Part shown: piece by piece, positions 22,916-36,700 of the stretch
How positions within the stretch are numbered: position 1 is the stretch's first letter
Layout: every line of letters starts with the position of its first letter
Origin: Acanthaster planci
Taxonomy: Eukaryota; Echinodermata; Asteroidea; Valvatida; Acanthasteridae
DNA: 64,000 nt
Direction of reading: 5' to 3'
Assembly: GCF_001949145.1 (NCBI RefSeq)
Contig: NW_019091481.1
Location: forward strand, 480,806 to 544,805
The notes under the pieces: generated by a model
What the model was told of the DNA's origin: nothing
The model's database searches: none
What the model saw: only the letters and a program-made list of their open reading frames with translations
Program-made: the position numbers and the translations under genes

Positions 22916-24781
22916 GATTTTGTAAGAAAAACGTTTCACAAAACTTCAATTTTATTTAAGATTCAGTCTCTGGAAAAAATCTGAACGCGAACAAAAACAA
23001 TGAATCTTTACTCCGGAATGTGATCAACACTGCTATGATGTTGACACCTGTTTTCACGAAAGGGTCTCGCTGATTGGTCCAAAGTTGCGCCTTCCTCATA
23101 TACAAATAACGCGCTGCAACTGGAGTGCTACATGTATATGTCGTCACCAATGGACGTTTACATGACGAAATACAATGTACACGTATAATAATATGCACCA
23201 GTATCCAAATGACCAAAGTTAAAGTATACATGCCGACGCTGTCCTCAATCCAGTCAATTATTTTGATAAATAAAGATGACAATATAAAGTTTCACACGAA
23301 TGTCACGTCCGCAAAGGTGAACTAACCAGCGGGCGAACCCACCAGTGTTTAAATTTCCCATAACTTTCTGCGTTGTGTTCAACTGAAGAAGTCGACACCA
23401 AAGTTAATGTAAGACCCGAGATAATCGTACGAAGTTTATGCTTGAATTGGGATCAGGAGTGGAACCGAAAGACTTCAAAATGTAATCCTGGCCACAGACA
23501 TCGCACAAGAGACCCATTAGACAGCCAACAACATGGTAAGACTAAACCTATTGTGATATTATCCAGTGGTTGTCATTTCCAAATTTGAAGTGTCCAGTCA
23601 CCAAGATTTCCATATTCCTAATTTACTGCATGTTGACTTCCCCTAGACGTGTCTCAAAAAGTGCATGTATACTGTAATATGCATTGCATTACTTTCAATA
23701 TTTATTTATTTATATGATGCACGCTGCCAACAGGCGAGTAGCGATCAACATGACACAGAGGATCTCAAGCACCATAAAATCTCACATTTGGGAAGAGAGT
23801 TTTGATTCACCATTTTTGATTTTTTATTAACTCGCCATTGAAAGAAGTTTATAAATACATGTACTCCCAAACAAATAGTAATGTTCACATTTCACCAAAC
23901 ATTTACATGTACCGGTACATACAATACTCACACATGACCTCACTACGGATGTATCTTCTTTGATAATTCGCCAACAATGCCATTACCTGTTAATAAGATG
24001 AGAATATTCTACAACTACTATATGGAAATACTGTTGAGTAAAATCTTTATGACAGGCACCAAGCCTGAAGGTGGGCCCTCCAGTTGCTGGCATTCACAAG
24101 GATCGATGTAGAATCACTAGGAGTAAAGTCTTCAAATTATTGCCATAGTAAACATTGGAATCAACTGTATTCGTCTTTCCTCTTTGTTGAATGCCACAAC
24201 AATGTCCATCAACATTTCCTACCTAACAGCTGTTACTAAATAGTCTTGTTTTCTCACAAGTTGTGCACTTCATTTAACTTATCAAATTGTTTGTTACGTA
24301 TATAACATTTTCTGTACATATTCGGTTAGGTACATAGTGTTACTACCTGCAATATAATTTTTAATTTTAAGCATCACATGGGGAATTCTAATAACTTGAA
24401 ATTTCTTTTTCAGTCAAAGAGAACTGCAACAAATCAATCTTTTAAACTTTAGCATCATAATCCGAGCTAACATCATTATTTTCATGTGAAACAGTCCTGA
24501 CAGGTGTTCTTGCTAAAAGCCCTCTTGAATCACCTAAAATCACTGCAGAACTAGCTCCCTATTTTCACTGGATTAAGGAAAATCAGGGTTCAGATGGGGA
24601 AAAGTTTATACAATCTAAATGATATTATCTGTACGAAAATTTAAATAGCTCACAACGTCACCAGGAATCACGGTAGGGGTATACGTGTTGTCACTTTAAC
24701 AGACCCTCTCAGGAGTTTGCATTCTGACATACATAATCAAACATTACTATGAGCTGGGGCATATGCGTAGCTTCATCAATA

Positions 24782-24963
24782 TCTGGTTCGTAAGTGTGAC
24801 GTCACTTCAGTTTAAACTGCGCCCACTGCACATGCATTGCACATCGAAGTGCATGCATGGATTGCTGTGTACATGGAACCAGAAGTTAACGCACAACTAG
24901 TCAAATGGGAGTCTGCAAATCATGATGCGTCCGCCTTTGTGACAAAGTCACTTACGAACCGGA
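24782..24963 (-). mobile_element. CRE-type MITE, copy 3, with TA duplication
   Basis: 182 bp, opposite orientation to copies 1 and 2. Ends TCTGGTTCGTAAGTG and CACTTACGAACCGGA are almost perfect inverted repeats, flanked by TA at 24780-24781 and 24964-24965. The CRE TGACGTCA is intact at 24797-24804. It is the best-preserved copy for defining the ends. Confidence 0.9.
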
Positions 24964-25677
24964 TACATTCAGAGGCCTAGGTATGCACTGTTAATACACT
25001 AGAACAGATAATAATTTCAGGAAATCTGTACTCTTCATAACTTTTAAATGATTTTCCTCTTGTAAGAATATAAGAAAACATAGGATAAAATGAGAAAACA
25101 GTGGTAAAGTTGCCCACTGGGAAGCCTAAAATAGTTCCCACCTGTAAGATACACAAATCAGAAGAGCCTTAATCAAACCAATGCGAAAATGACCTAAAAT
25201 GATTTCAGGTACATGTACATCATTTCCTCACTGTTTGTCAAGGTGTTCTAATCCCAAATTCTAATCTCTCATTTCTGTAAATTACTTCATCAACCTATCA
25301 TGAAGCTCATGAGCTTTAAAATATTGCTTAGCATTACACAGTGTAAATACGAATGTAATGCACATTAATTATCCAATAATCAATTCTTCTAAAGCTCTCC
25401 TATTAAAAATATCAAACATAATTTTTAAACCCTGAAAACATCAGTTTTTGCCACCTTGATAATTATGTTGATATGCTCTTTTAACTGTTTGATAACACAG
25501 TAAAGTCTTAATGAAAATGAACACTGAATCTGCTCAGCACTTGACAGTTATCACCCAACTTAAAAGTTTTTCTTTTTAAATAATTGTAATTTTACGGAAT
25601 CAGCAAAATGACAACCACAAAAGCAATTTTGATTTACTTGAAAACTTAATTTGTTCAGAGTTGGAACTGGAGTGTTC

Positions 25678-25705
25678 AATTAATTGATTAATTAATCAAT
25701 TAATT
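25678..25705. repeat. 28-bp perfect AT-rich palindrome
   Basis: AATTAATTGATTAATTAATC continues symmetrically to a perfect 28-bp palindrome centred on GATTAATTAATC. Only one C and one G occur per half-site pair. It holds paired ATTAAT homeodomain-type core motifs, but could simply be slipped AT-rich sequence. Confidence 0.9.
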
Positions 25706-26773
25706 TATTTCTAGCTATGTGTGATGTATAATGGTCCTCCTCGGAAAGAAATAGAGCAGTTTCCAATCATCTATTCTTAAACATACATCTACTCATCCAA
25801 CTTGCTCAGCCAGTTGCCAATACACTTTTAAGAAAAAAAAGACTTGTTTTTTCAGTATTACTGGACGTAACATGTTTAAATTTTTGATACATGTTTCATG
25901 TATTACGTCCTAGTACTAACCCCATAGGAATCTGCACTGTAGCCATGATCTAGAGATCTCATCAACTACACGTATATAAAGGTATTTGCAGAGTTATTAT
26001 TAACATTCGGTGCTATAAGTGCAGAGAGCTATAGGTGTCTACACTACCCAAGGTGTAAAGTGTGATGGTGGCTTCAAACAGATATCAACACTGTCAAAAT
26101 TTCTGACAGCTAACATTTCTAACTAGTCAGTCCAAATGTACAAGTACCTACACTGTAATTTCTTTCTTGCATGATCTTGGTCTACAAATTAGGGTCTGTG
26201 ATGATCTGAGTTGTTTCATTATTGTGTGCAGTGGATCGAGACATGAAATCAAGATGTAGCCTACCACTTCCACAGGGCATGGTACATCATGTCATGTTGC
26301 AGAATGGTCCTGTTGACATATAAATCAAACTCTCAACTTAACAAAGCTTGGATGAGCATTTCTTAAAAAGGTGCTCCAAGATTAATGACTAAAAAGTGCA
26401 GTTGTTTATGATGTGTAGGTAGTGGAATACATTAGAGAAATTTGCCAAGAAAAACCTCTTGCAGACAGCAGAGGATTCAAGTTGGATTTACATTGAGGGC
26501 CCATTGTCTGTTTGATGTACAGGGAAGTTGATCACAGCTCATTAAGTATTCATTCTTCGGACAAAGTTCCAATGGAGGTAGTTACTCAACAAGCACATTG
26601 GTTACTTCTGCAGTATGAGTCTGGTCCATACTGGATTGGTTCAGTAATTCAGATGGTTAACACACTATCTTCTGCAACCTGTAATCTAAAGATGCATTGG
26701 CATAGTTACTCTTGTTAACACAAGTAGGATGCGTGCATATTACACTCTGGTGCAGGAGTAAACTGCCCTGTTA

Positions 26774-26791
26774 GCGAGAGTATACTCTCGC
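26774..26791. repeat. 18-bp perfect palindrome
   Basis: GCGAGAGTATACTCTCGC, with a related GGGAGTATACTCG about 55 bp further on. The surrounding 130 bp begin and end with similar inverted text (ACAAGTAGGATGC and GCACCCTACTTGT), so this may be the inside of a small TIR element spanning about 26720-26880. Confidence 0.7.
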
Positions 26792-27747
26792 TGACCCACG
26801 GGTCGTACTGCAGCCGTTCGAGCACTCGGGAGTATACTCGTATTAACATGAGTAGCTTGCTTGAATGCACCCTACTTGTACAATGTACTTCTTTTATGTA
26901 TAGAATGATGTAATGCAAACACACAACTGTGCTACAACTACTGAACTGTATCACACCTTTCAATAATTATGTCTAAAAGTTTTAAACACACCTTTTTAAA
27001 ACACACGTTATTTTTCATCAGAGCCTCTACACGTACCTCAAACAGCTGTTTAGAAAAGCATAACCTGGTGTTGAATGTACATGCTTCAAAGAGTGGAATA
27101 GAATAACTCATAAAAAGAGAACAAATGTGAATATCCATTTGCTTCATTCTGTTTGATGAGAGTGAGATTATATATACAGCTGCACTGTTTCGCAGTTTGT
27201 GAGAGCGTTTAGGAGGGGTCAAGCTTCAGTAACTCTGGAGTGGATATTGTATAGCAACACTCTATAAATTGTGACCTGCAGCAGTTGGAGATGCTGAACA
27301 ACTGGCATTAACAAGCTTTGCCAGATGCTGGAAATCAAAATATTCCTGAAAATTTGCAGAACAGTTTGCATTATACTACTATTAAAATCAGCAATAACTT
27401 GTAATCTTTTCATAAAATCCCAACCCGGAGAATAAATTTATTTTCAGAATAGAACGGATGTACCAGTAAGCATGTTGTGACATGCAGTGAGAGTTTATAG
27501 GGGACTGTTTACATAGTTTACAAATGCTCATTACTGCAGAAGACACTAGATAGCTTACTAAGTCAACTCCAACAATCTTCTGCAGAAATAAAGAAACATG
27601 GGGAGATATCCCTCCCCCTTCCCCAAAACACAGAACCTACACATGCAAAACAGGAGTTTCAAAGGGTACTCCAAGTAGTTAACCAGCACATCTGTTTTAT
27701 TGGGGATGAACACGAGTCTCTTTGGTTGGCCATGCCCTTCTGGTAAG

Positions 27748-30700
27748 TCAAGGCTTGTTACTCCTCATCCGCATGTCTCCTTCACCATCAACGCTTATCT
27801 TTTCCTTCTCTTTGATCCTGAAAACAATCACATCAATATATCTCCTAAATACTTCCACCATGTTAAGCCCTAAATATAAAAATGGCATGCCAAATGGCCA
27901 GAATACCAAAGCAATATTTAAATATTTCTAAACAAATGTAATACATACAAATAGTTAATGCAAATTATAAATATCAAATAATATTATCCAAAGAGAGAAA
28001 AGGTATTGTACAGATAAAATCAGGACAGTGCCAAGATATCACTGATACTAATAAAATACTACAAGGATAGTGCCCCAAGTAATACTTTATACTATATATA
28101 TGTGTGAATTGGGAATCATTCAAATTTCAAAATTAAAAGAAATAGAAGATGCTATATTTCAAGTGTTACTATTGCATTTTTAAAATATGAAAAGTGTTTA
28201 TGAGGTATGCACGTTAAACAAATGGAGGCCTACATATAAGTTAGAAAACGTGACACATGTTAGAGGTTTGTACGGAAATGAGACAAAGAATTGAAGTTGA
28301 ATGTTGCTTATTCACATCATTGTAAATATTCCAAATACTCGGGCACAATTACTCTCTGTGAAGCGGAAATATCCCATCCAAACTGCTATACCTCAATTTT
28401 ACAGCAACATTGGTCTTGGTAAATATATCCAAGCAAAGTGGGCTTAGAATACATGTATAAACCATCAATGTGTCCATCCAGCACATACATGTACTACCAG
28501 CAACTACTATTTGCAGCTATTAGTCTGAATTCAACCATTACAAATTGCAATCTGCCTTCCACCCTCACAGTAACTGCATTAAGAGCAATAATTAATGAGG
28601 GGCAGGCCATCTGTGACAGGCCATCTGTGCTGGTATGACGTTACAGACTTCTATTAATATTCTGTGATCAGTACTTCCAGAGGGCTAGCTAATTGTGACG
28701 TAAACACTAAACCTGTTTCTGTATATGATAACTACCGGTATTAGCATACCAACTTCCACTCTTCCAAGTATTTTAGGTTGCATGGTTGTGACTAATAAAC
28801 AGGAAGTAGACAGTTTTAATTTGTCTTGATTGGACTGCATTTAGTCAAGGTTACTCAAGTTTCACTTCAGAACGAACATGTACATGAACTTCACAATTTT
28901 TTTTTCATGAAACTGAAGTTGTCAAAGCAGATTTTGGTTAAACCTCAGCATTTGGGTGTCTGTGTGGTAGGCACAATGATGAAAACAGGAGTTAGACTGG
29001 AGAAACAAAATATCTACGAAATAATCAACAGTGGTTTCAAGGGCGTCTCAGCAGTGTAGAATATAAGACATACATTTGTCTTTGCCTAAAGGCGCCCCTT
29101 AAAATGTCCATTTCCTGTATTCTACTTGTATATCAATTTTTATACATAAAAACACCAGAATAATTAACTCAGAAATGTCCAGGTTTATAAGAAATTTTTT
29201 TGAAAAATCCAGATATCATAAAGATCATAAGAAATCTCACCCTAGTGAAAAGGGTAATTGATGACATTATGAAGCACAACTTGTAAAATGTTTTCAAGAC
29301 TAAGAAATCTTCCCAAGGACAACTCACGGTTCAGATGCATCTTCCTCCTCTTCTTCTTCACCTACATCATCTCCCTGAGTGCACTTCTCATGAATAAAGA
29401 TGATGATGATCAGGATAATGACTTCACTCATTATTCCAATGAAGGGCCACAAGGCAGCTAGACGATCTGGGCACAATTACCAAGACAAGGTCAATAAGAA
29501 AGGTTTCAATAACAAGTGTGTGGAAAATGAAACACTTTCCCCAGGTTTTAGTCTCTATTTGAATTTCATGCCTACAGCAGGCTAAATTTCATACTAACTG
29601 CTTTTATGTTTGTATCTAGTGATGAGTTCAGGACAAAAGCACTTATGTAATATTAATGACAGGTGCCTAAACACAACATTCAAAAGAGTAAACAAACAAG
29701 CAACCAATGAGAAAAACTCTGGTTTTACGCACCTCTGACTCTCAACAGTATGGTGTGTTGAACAGTAGTCACATTGCTGGTTGCAATGCACGTGTAGTTC
29801 CCTGCGTCACTAAAGACAACATCCGTCATATGGAGCACAGATCCAATGTCCCACTTGGAATGTTTGATTTCAAAGCGACCACCATTGTTAACGGTCTCGT
29901 TGCCAATCATCCAGGTGAATGATGGTTCTGGATCTCCTTTTGGGTAAAGGGCGATGCACTCAAAACGAGCACGCTCACCTTCGGTAAACTTGATGGAATT
30001 CGGTGCCTTTAGTCTCAGTACACCTGTCAAGAAAATTGAAATGGCCAGCAAGCTCCATGAACATACATGTAGGATCCTCACCAGTGACCACGCAGCAAGG
30101 TGGTCTGGTTCCTAACTCCACAATAATTTGAAGTTTAAATAACCATGGGGGAAGGGCAGCAGACTACTTCCTCATGTGGTATCAGTACATGCAGTTAATG
30201 AGAAATAGCACATGTCAGCCAGTGGAATCATCATAAACCTTTTCCATGCAAAATACCGTAAACTCCAGCTAAGTTGAAATCGTACAACTCGGTAAATAGC
30301 TCAAGTTGGCAGTCTCACGAAAGTCTTGATCATCTCCATTTCCATTAGACTTTTATTTCTAAGTTGACTTTTATTTCTAAGTTGGCTTTTATAAGTTGTC
30401 ATTTCAACTAAGTCGGTATGTTACTCTTGATCTCATCTCCACAAAAAGTAAGTCAGCATTTAAAAATTCCCGCATTGGCATCGACTTCTGCGCTGCGGTT
30501 GGCAAGAAGTGTCAGTAAACAATCACACGGTGACATCTGTTTATTGGTACAGTACATGATTGCTGCAACAGTGTTAATGTAGCATTAGATTAGTTAGATC
30601 CCAGCCCGGCGATAAGTGCATTGCTATCCTGTACGGATCCCAGACCTTTGTCACATGCACATTTAGAGGATATCATGTATGTACATGCCATGTAAAATTG

Positions 30701-33700
30701 TACGGATTTTTTCCTGCAAAAAATATGTGCACATGAGGGTATGTCGAGTCAAAATTAATAATTTCTGCTATCTGATGGCCCAAGCATGAGACAAATTGCG
30801 TCGCAAGCGTAGTGTGGTAGAAGCACACAGGATTCAGTGAAGCATGTATTGGCACATGGGTTCCAACTGCCAACTATAGCAAAAATGGCTCCTGACTCTC
30901 ACAACAATTCAAAGTACATTCCAAACTCCGACAACATGAAGCCACCAAAACTTCTGAAATACTTCAGCAAGTGAGTTAGTTCACAGTACTAGCCCCCTTT
31001 ATGCATAGGTATTTTCAGCTTGAAGATTCTGGTGCACATATTTTCAGTGGTCCAGTGGAGCGCGATCTTTTGTTGGACTGTCGCTGGGTGAATTCAACAT
31101 TTACCGGTCCATGTACATGTATATGCAGGCACTCAGGTCGCACTGATGAGCCACTGCGTTTCACAAAAACCTATCCCCATGTCAAAACTTCGGAGCATTG
31201 CAAACCATGCGTCTATTCCTTCCTCCATGCTTGGACTAGATACTTTGAGCGTTGCAACCAATCACATACATGTACATTTACATACATACATGTAAGCATA
31301 GCACGTCATTTCATGGAAGTTGGCAAAATGACAACTTACAGTAGAAGTCAGTCTTTGCGTTAAGTCGTCACAAATTTTAAGGTCCCGAGGGTGCCCACTT
31401 AGCCGGAGTTTACTGTACATGTATCCACAATGATATAATTACATGTACCAAAAATAATAAGTGAAAAATTATATTTTGACCATGGAAAGAGTACACACAC
31501 ACATCTGCAAATACACAAGCCTAAAGATGAGTGTAATGTTGTTCTCTTACAATGTTCAATCCGTTCTTTTTTGTTGGTATATTGCAAGGGAGTCACATAC
31601 CGGTACATGTACATGTATGCCATCAATCCCTAAACAACGGACACCTTCCTTTAACAAAGCTTCCAACTGGATTGAATAGGAGGATGGTGCCTGTTTTTGT
31701 ACACATAGAAAAGGATTAGTTTAGCATTCCTTGCAGCATGTGAATGCATTCAAGCAAGGGTCATTCACCAACATGCAAAGGCAAAGAACAATATGGAAGA
31801 TGGAACAAGCCAATGGTACTGGTAAGCAGACAGAAACAGATCAAATCCAAGCTGATCTGGGCCCCAACTTGATCTGGGTCTGACTTGATCTGGGTCTAAC
31901 TTGATTTGGGTCTGAGATGACTTGCAACATTCAGTCTTCCATGTACATGTCTTGGTATATTTGAGTGAATTAATTTGGGATTTTTGCCCTGCCCGATGTG
32001 TATTTTAACACTGTATGCTCAGTGTATGCCCCCGAAGGCTTGCCAAAAAAAACAAAAGTGTACTCATGTGGGACTCGAACCCACGACCTCCTGCTTACTA
32101 GTGCAGACGTCTTAACAACTGGTTGCCGGTGTTGGCTGGCTGGTTCGAGTCAGATGTAGCAACTGGTATTATATAAACTATTATTACTAATAAAAAAAAA
32201 ACGTCGGGCAGGGCAAAAATCCAAAATTAATTTACATCTCCCCGGCGCAAATCCATCATTGAAATATATTTGAATGATTCAAGACAAGGAAGGGTCGGTC
32301 GGTCGGTCGGTCGGTCGGTCGGTCGGTCGGTCGGTCGGTCAGTCAGTCATTCATTCATTCATTCATTCATTCATTCATTGTTTGTTTTCTTACCACCAAC
32401 AGTTATTTCTGCACTAACTATTGTGTTATTATACAATGCCTCACAAGAATAGTGGCCACGGTCATGATCTACACTGGCTTTCTTGATGGTCATTGTAGAT
32501 CCCTAAAAAAGAATACAAACAATTTCATATTATTCCACACAATCTTAATATATGTGTAAAGCAATAAATACTATCTCAAAATAGGCCAACGAAAAATGCC
32601 TACACCTGTCTGGGTTAATTCCAGAAATTAGGGGTCCAAAAGTGCGATATTTCTATGTCCTGTTACCTATGACCTTAGTTATTTGACATGGAAATATCAC
32701 TGGAATCGATTTCAAACTATTACTATCTGTTTGGCAGGTAATTTGCATTAATTCATCACTCTTGGAAATTAGAAAATGTGTTCTGAACTTCACTTTCAGA
32801 TATGACAGGGACACACACAAAAAAATTGACGCCTAATTTCTGGAATTACCCATGTACAGTACATGTATTTATATGTGGCTCAACTTTTTTTCCCTTGAAG
32901 CTAAATTATCAAAATAAACTGTAAATACTAAGTCTGGAAAAAAGTCTCCACCACTGGCTTTTGGTGACAGTTTGACTAAAAACCTTTGGGGTCACGGTTA
33001 AACTATGGCTTATCCCAATACAAGTACAACTGCAGTACATGCATTGGAATGTACATGTACAGTGTATATGTTATACCATCTGAAAAAGCTTTTCAAATCT
33101 TTTCAAAGTTTTATAATATACTGACTTAATCAGAGGGGTTAATTTCAAAAAAGTAAAGCAGCCAACTGCCTCTCAGTCAAAAACAATCAATTTGATTGTG
33201 TAATTACTAATAACCACAGAGAAATTTTAAGATTCATTTATAAATATTCAACTAAATTTTGTACCAAGCAGGACCTGAAAATCCATCAGCTCAAAATAGT
33301 TTGAAGACCAACCTGAATTTCAATCTGAGGCAGTCGCTTATCAGGAAGAACGAACGTCCCGTTCTTCCTCCAGGTGACTTCATAAGATGCACTGCCATCT
33401 ACCAAGCAGGTAAATTTCTTGTCTGTTTCTCCGTCAATGACACGACTGCCGTTGATCTCCACAAAACCATCTACAGATGGAGGGAGGGACAACCCTTGTT
33501 AAGATTTTGCAAAGGAATCACCTTCCATGTTCAACATACTGTATGCTACGGTACTCACTTTTACAAAGTAACAGATTATCCTAAACTTGCAATCGCATCG
33601 ATGTTTGCACTCTTTAAGAGTTTTTGAAAAGTTGGTTGAGTTAAAATGATTATATGCCGGTTACAAATTGCCATTGACAGTTCTTACAAACACAACCAGT

Positions 33701-36700
33701 GAAACAAAAGAAATATTAAATAGCAACTTACCATAGTTTACTGTCAGAGCTCCCTCAAATCGGGATGAGCCATATTTACAAAAGTAGCTTCCTGAATTGT
33801 CAACATGAACATCCAAGACCCGGAGTGTACTCTCCACAGCATCAGCCAGATATACAGTTTTTATCTTAAAGCCAGTAGTGCCATTAGTGATTGGAAACAG
33901 TTCGTTTCCCTCTCCGTCTTCTTTCGTCCACTTTATCTCTTGACCGGCTTCAAGGGGTGTGGCTGTGCAGACAAATTCCGCATTATCCCCTACTGTAGCA
34001 GTGAGTACCGGAGGTGCAACTTTCACTGTAAAAAATGAAAAAAAAAAAGGTTTCATGATTAGCCAAATTTCTTGACAATGGGATAATCTTCCTATTCTCA
34101 ATGTTAAAGGGGGAGGCGATGAATATGTACAATAAAACACACAAACAATTTTCTTTTAATTCGACAAATGGCAGGCCAAACAACTTTGCGAGGTTTTCAG
34201 AAGTACATGTGTACAATCCATTAACTCTGTGCTAATGATCCCTCTCTATGGACAGCTCATCAGGAAATTCCTACCAATAGGCAGAAAACAGTTGGACAAA
34301 CTGTAAACGACTCAAACAAATTAACAGGTAAAACTTATAAGAGAAAATCTTCCACAAGATCAGAAGTTACATGTGTACATATACATTTGTCTACTCTACC
34401 GGGAAGAAGTAAGATGTCTTGCATTACAATTTGTCCCCTCTGTCATGCCTTGTAAATCAAACTTGTACCCAGGATATTCTACAAAGTGCACAAACATTGT
34501 ATTTTAGTTCCACACATGACTGTAACTCTAACAATCATTATTTTAAAAAATGAGTTTAAAAACTCTGAATTACAAACCCAAACACACAAAATTTTGGTTA
34601 GAAGGGTACATGTACAAATTTATCTAAATTCCGTAGACGCTATTGATTAATTTTTAACAACTGATGCAATTAAACAAAGGGATGCAGACATCAAAAGCAA
34701 AAGTCAGATTCCTTACCATTACCACTACCCATTCCACCTGACGCTTCTATATAACAGCAAGACATAGAAATGAAAGATGAAATCATGACACCAGATGGTT
34801 AGAGATCATACACGTAGGGTCACATTCACAGAAATAGATCAGAAGAAAGTGACCATTGTACACGTGCAATTAGCCTCAACCTCCCTACTAAGTACCAGGG
34901 TCTTTTGGGCAGGAGAATCTCTGAATACATCAACATCATGCTTGAATGCAACCATATATTCTTGGTGTTGCTCGTAAGCATCATAGCAATGCAAACTACT
35001 CATTCAATATCATTTTCACATAGCCTCTGCCACATCCTTTCCTTAAAGGAACGGGTACATGATGTACCGGTATAGGTACCACATGCAGGTGCAGGTTGAT
35101 TTCTACCATTAAATAGTGCCCTTGTGTAAAACATTCCCCTCTTAGGAAAAAAATATCTAGGATGCTCCTTTTCACTGTTTCAGTTCCTTTGGGATACATG
35201 TACCCATAAAGGCAATGATGTAGAGCTTGTAAAATAAAACAACTCAACCAATTAGAAGGAAGGATCTCTGACCAATCTTGTTGGAATCAATGCAGACAAA
35301 TATGTATACATGTACATGTAATCTACATGTATGAACATGGGACTGTGCTGAATATTTAAAAATGTAATAAAACTTCAAATAATCAAAATTTAATTTTGGA
35401 TTTAAATATTCCGAAGTAAAATGATTGATAAGCCTACCTATGAGGCCAGTACACATGTACATCAATTACTTTTGCTCCTGTGTACCAATTTCAACTTCTA
35501 AACGAAAAAAAACAATGCCTCACAAGTAGCCTGCAGTATACATGTATATCACCTGTAAATGTGTCAGCCAAATACCCGGTACATGTACAACTCTAAAACC
35601 ACCCAGAAAGGTTTCACTTGGTCCCACGCTTCAGTCAAGTCTCGTTGTAACAAGGTTAATGGAACTACAATCCTGGACAAAATTGTTGGGACACTTGGCA
35701 ATAGCTATACGCTCTCCAGCCCCCCCCCGGTCAATGTTGTCATGTCCAGCCGGAGCACAGACCATGCGCATAGACCTAATAGATTTGTCCAGGATTGTTC
35801 GAGTTTACCATGCCTGTTTGTGTGAGTGGGGAGGGTCTGGTTACTTGGAGTGTGCAAAATATATTTTGGCATTGGCTGATTCGACTGAACACTCGGAACT
35901 TGAAATGAACAACAAATGCACTGAATTCACCCTCAAAAAATCACAAGCATTGTCATGATAGCATCATTATCTCCACTCTCACCCCATGAACAGAGTGGGT
36001 AGCACGCTCTAAAATACATGTAACTGGGTACGCGCACACTACACACAAGGCACACTGCCAACGGCAAGCCACAATACTTTACTAAAGAACTTGAGTCTTT
36101 CCCCCTTTTTTTCACGATTTTTCTGGATCATCGCTACATTTCTCGACAAAAGACGGAGAAACTAAAAATCGGAAATGCCACACAATTTTATGGCGTGTCC
36201 AGTCCTACATGTACATGTACAGTTTAAGTTTAAAAAAAGGAGTCTCTTTAGTACAGATATCCCACGATACGCTATGGTGCATGGTGTACGACCAAGAGTC
36301 AAAGGTTCCTCACCACATGTACACGTATACATGGGTGAGATTTAGTTTTGTCGAGTACATGTACATGCATGAGTATATGTACATGTACATGCATGTACAT
36401 GGTCTGTACACTGAACTGGCAAGTCATCCATGGAATGACCTGAACCATGCCCATACCCAGTTGGGCCAAGGACGAATCTACATTTACATCTACATGTGTA
36501 CACTCTGAGTGGGCACTGCTTTTTACAACCATTGAACTAAAACTGCTCAGTGCTGCAGCATACAAAAGGCTCTTTGGACTGGCACTGAATAATGGTCATT
36601 GTACCCTGGTAACCCACAACTCACAAACACCATAGACTGCTGAAATGCAGTAAAACTTCATTGTCTCTGTACATATGCATTAACGTGGGGCCTTCAGAGT

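Larger units (their letters stand above)
22916..27747. other. Convergent interval between HCN and basigin/neuroplastin 3' ends
   Basis: No gene recognised. It should hold the 3' UTR of the minus-strand basigin/neuroplastin gene; a minus-strand AATAAA lies near 27432-27443. Also present are MITE copy 3 (24782-24963), a 28-bp AT palindrome (25678-25705) and an 18-bp palindrome (26774-26791). Short reading frames here lack family motifs and splice context. Confidence 0.5.

Noticed and set aside
32040-32130. tRNA gene on the minus strand
   Set aside because: B-box is good but the anticodon loop has 8 nt, no proper D-arm or acceptor stem pairing is visible, and the sequence lies inside a TIR element.
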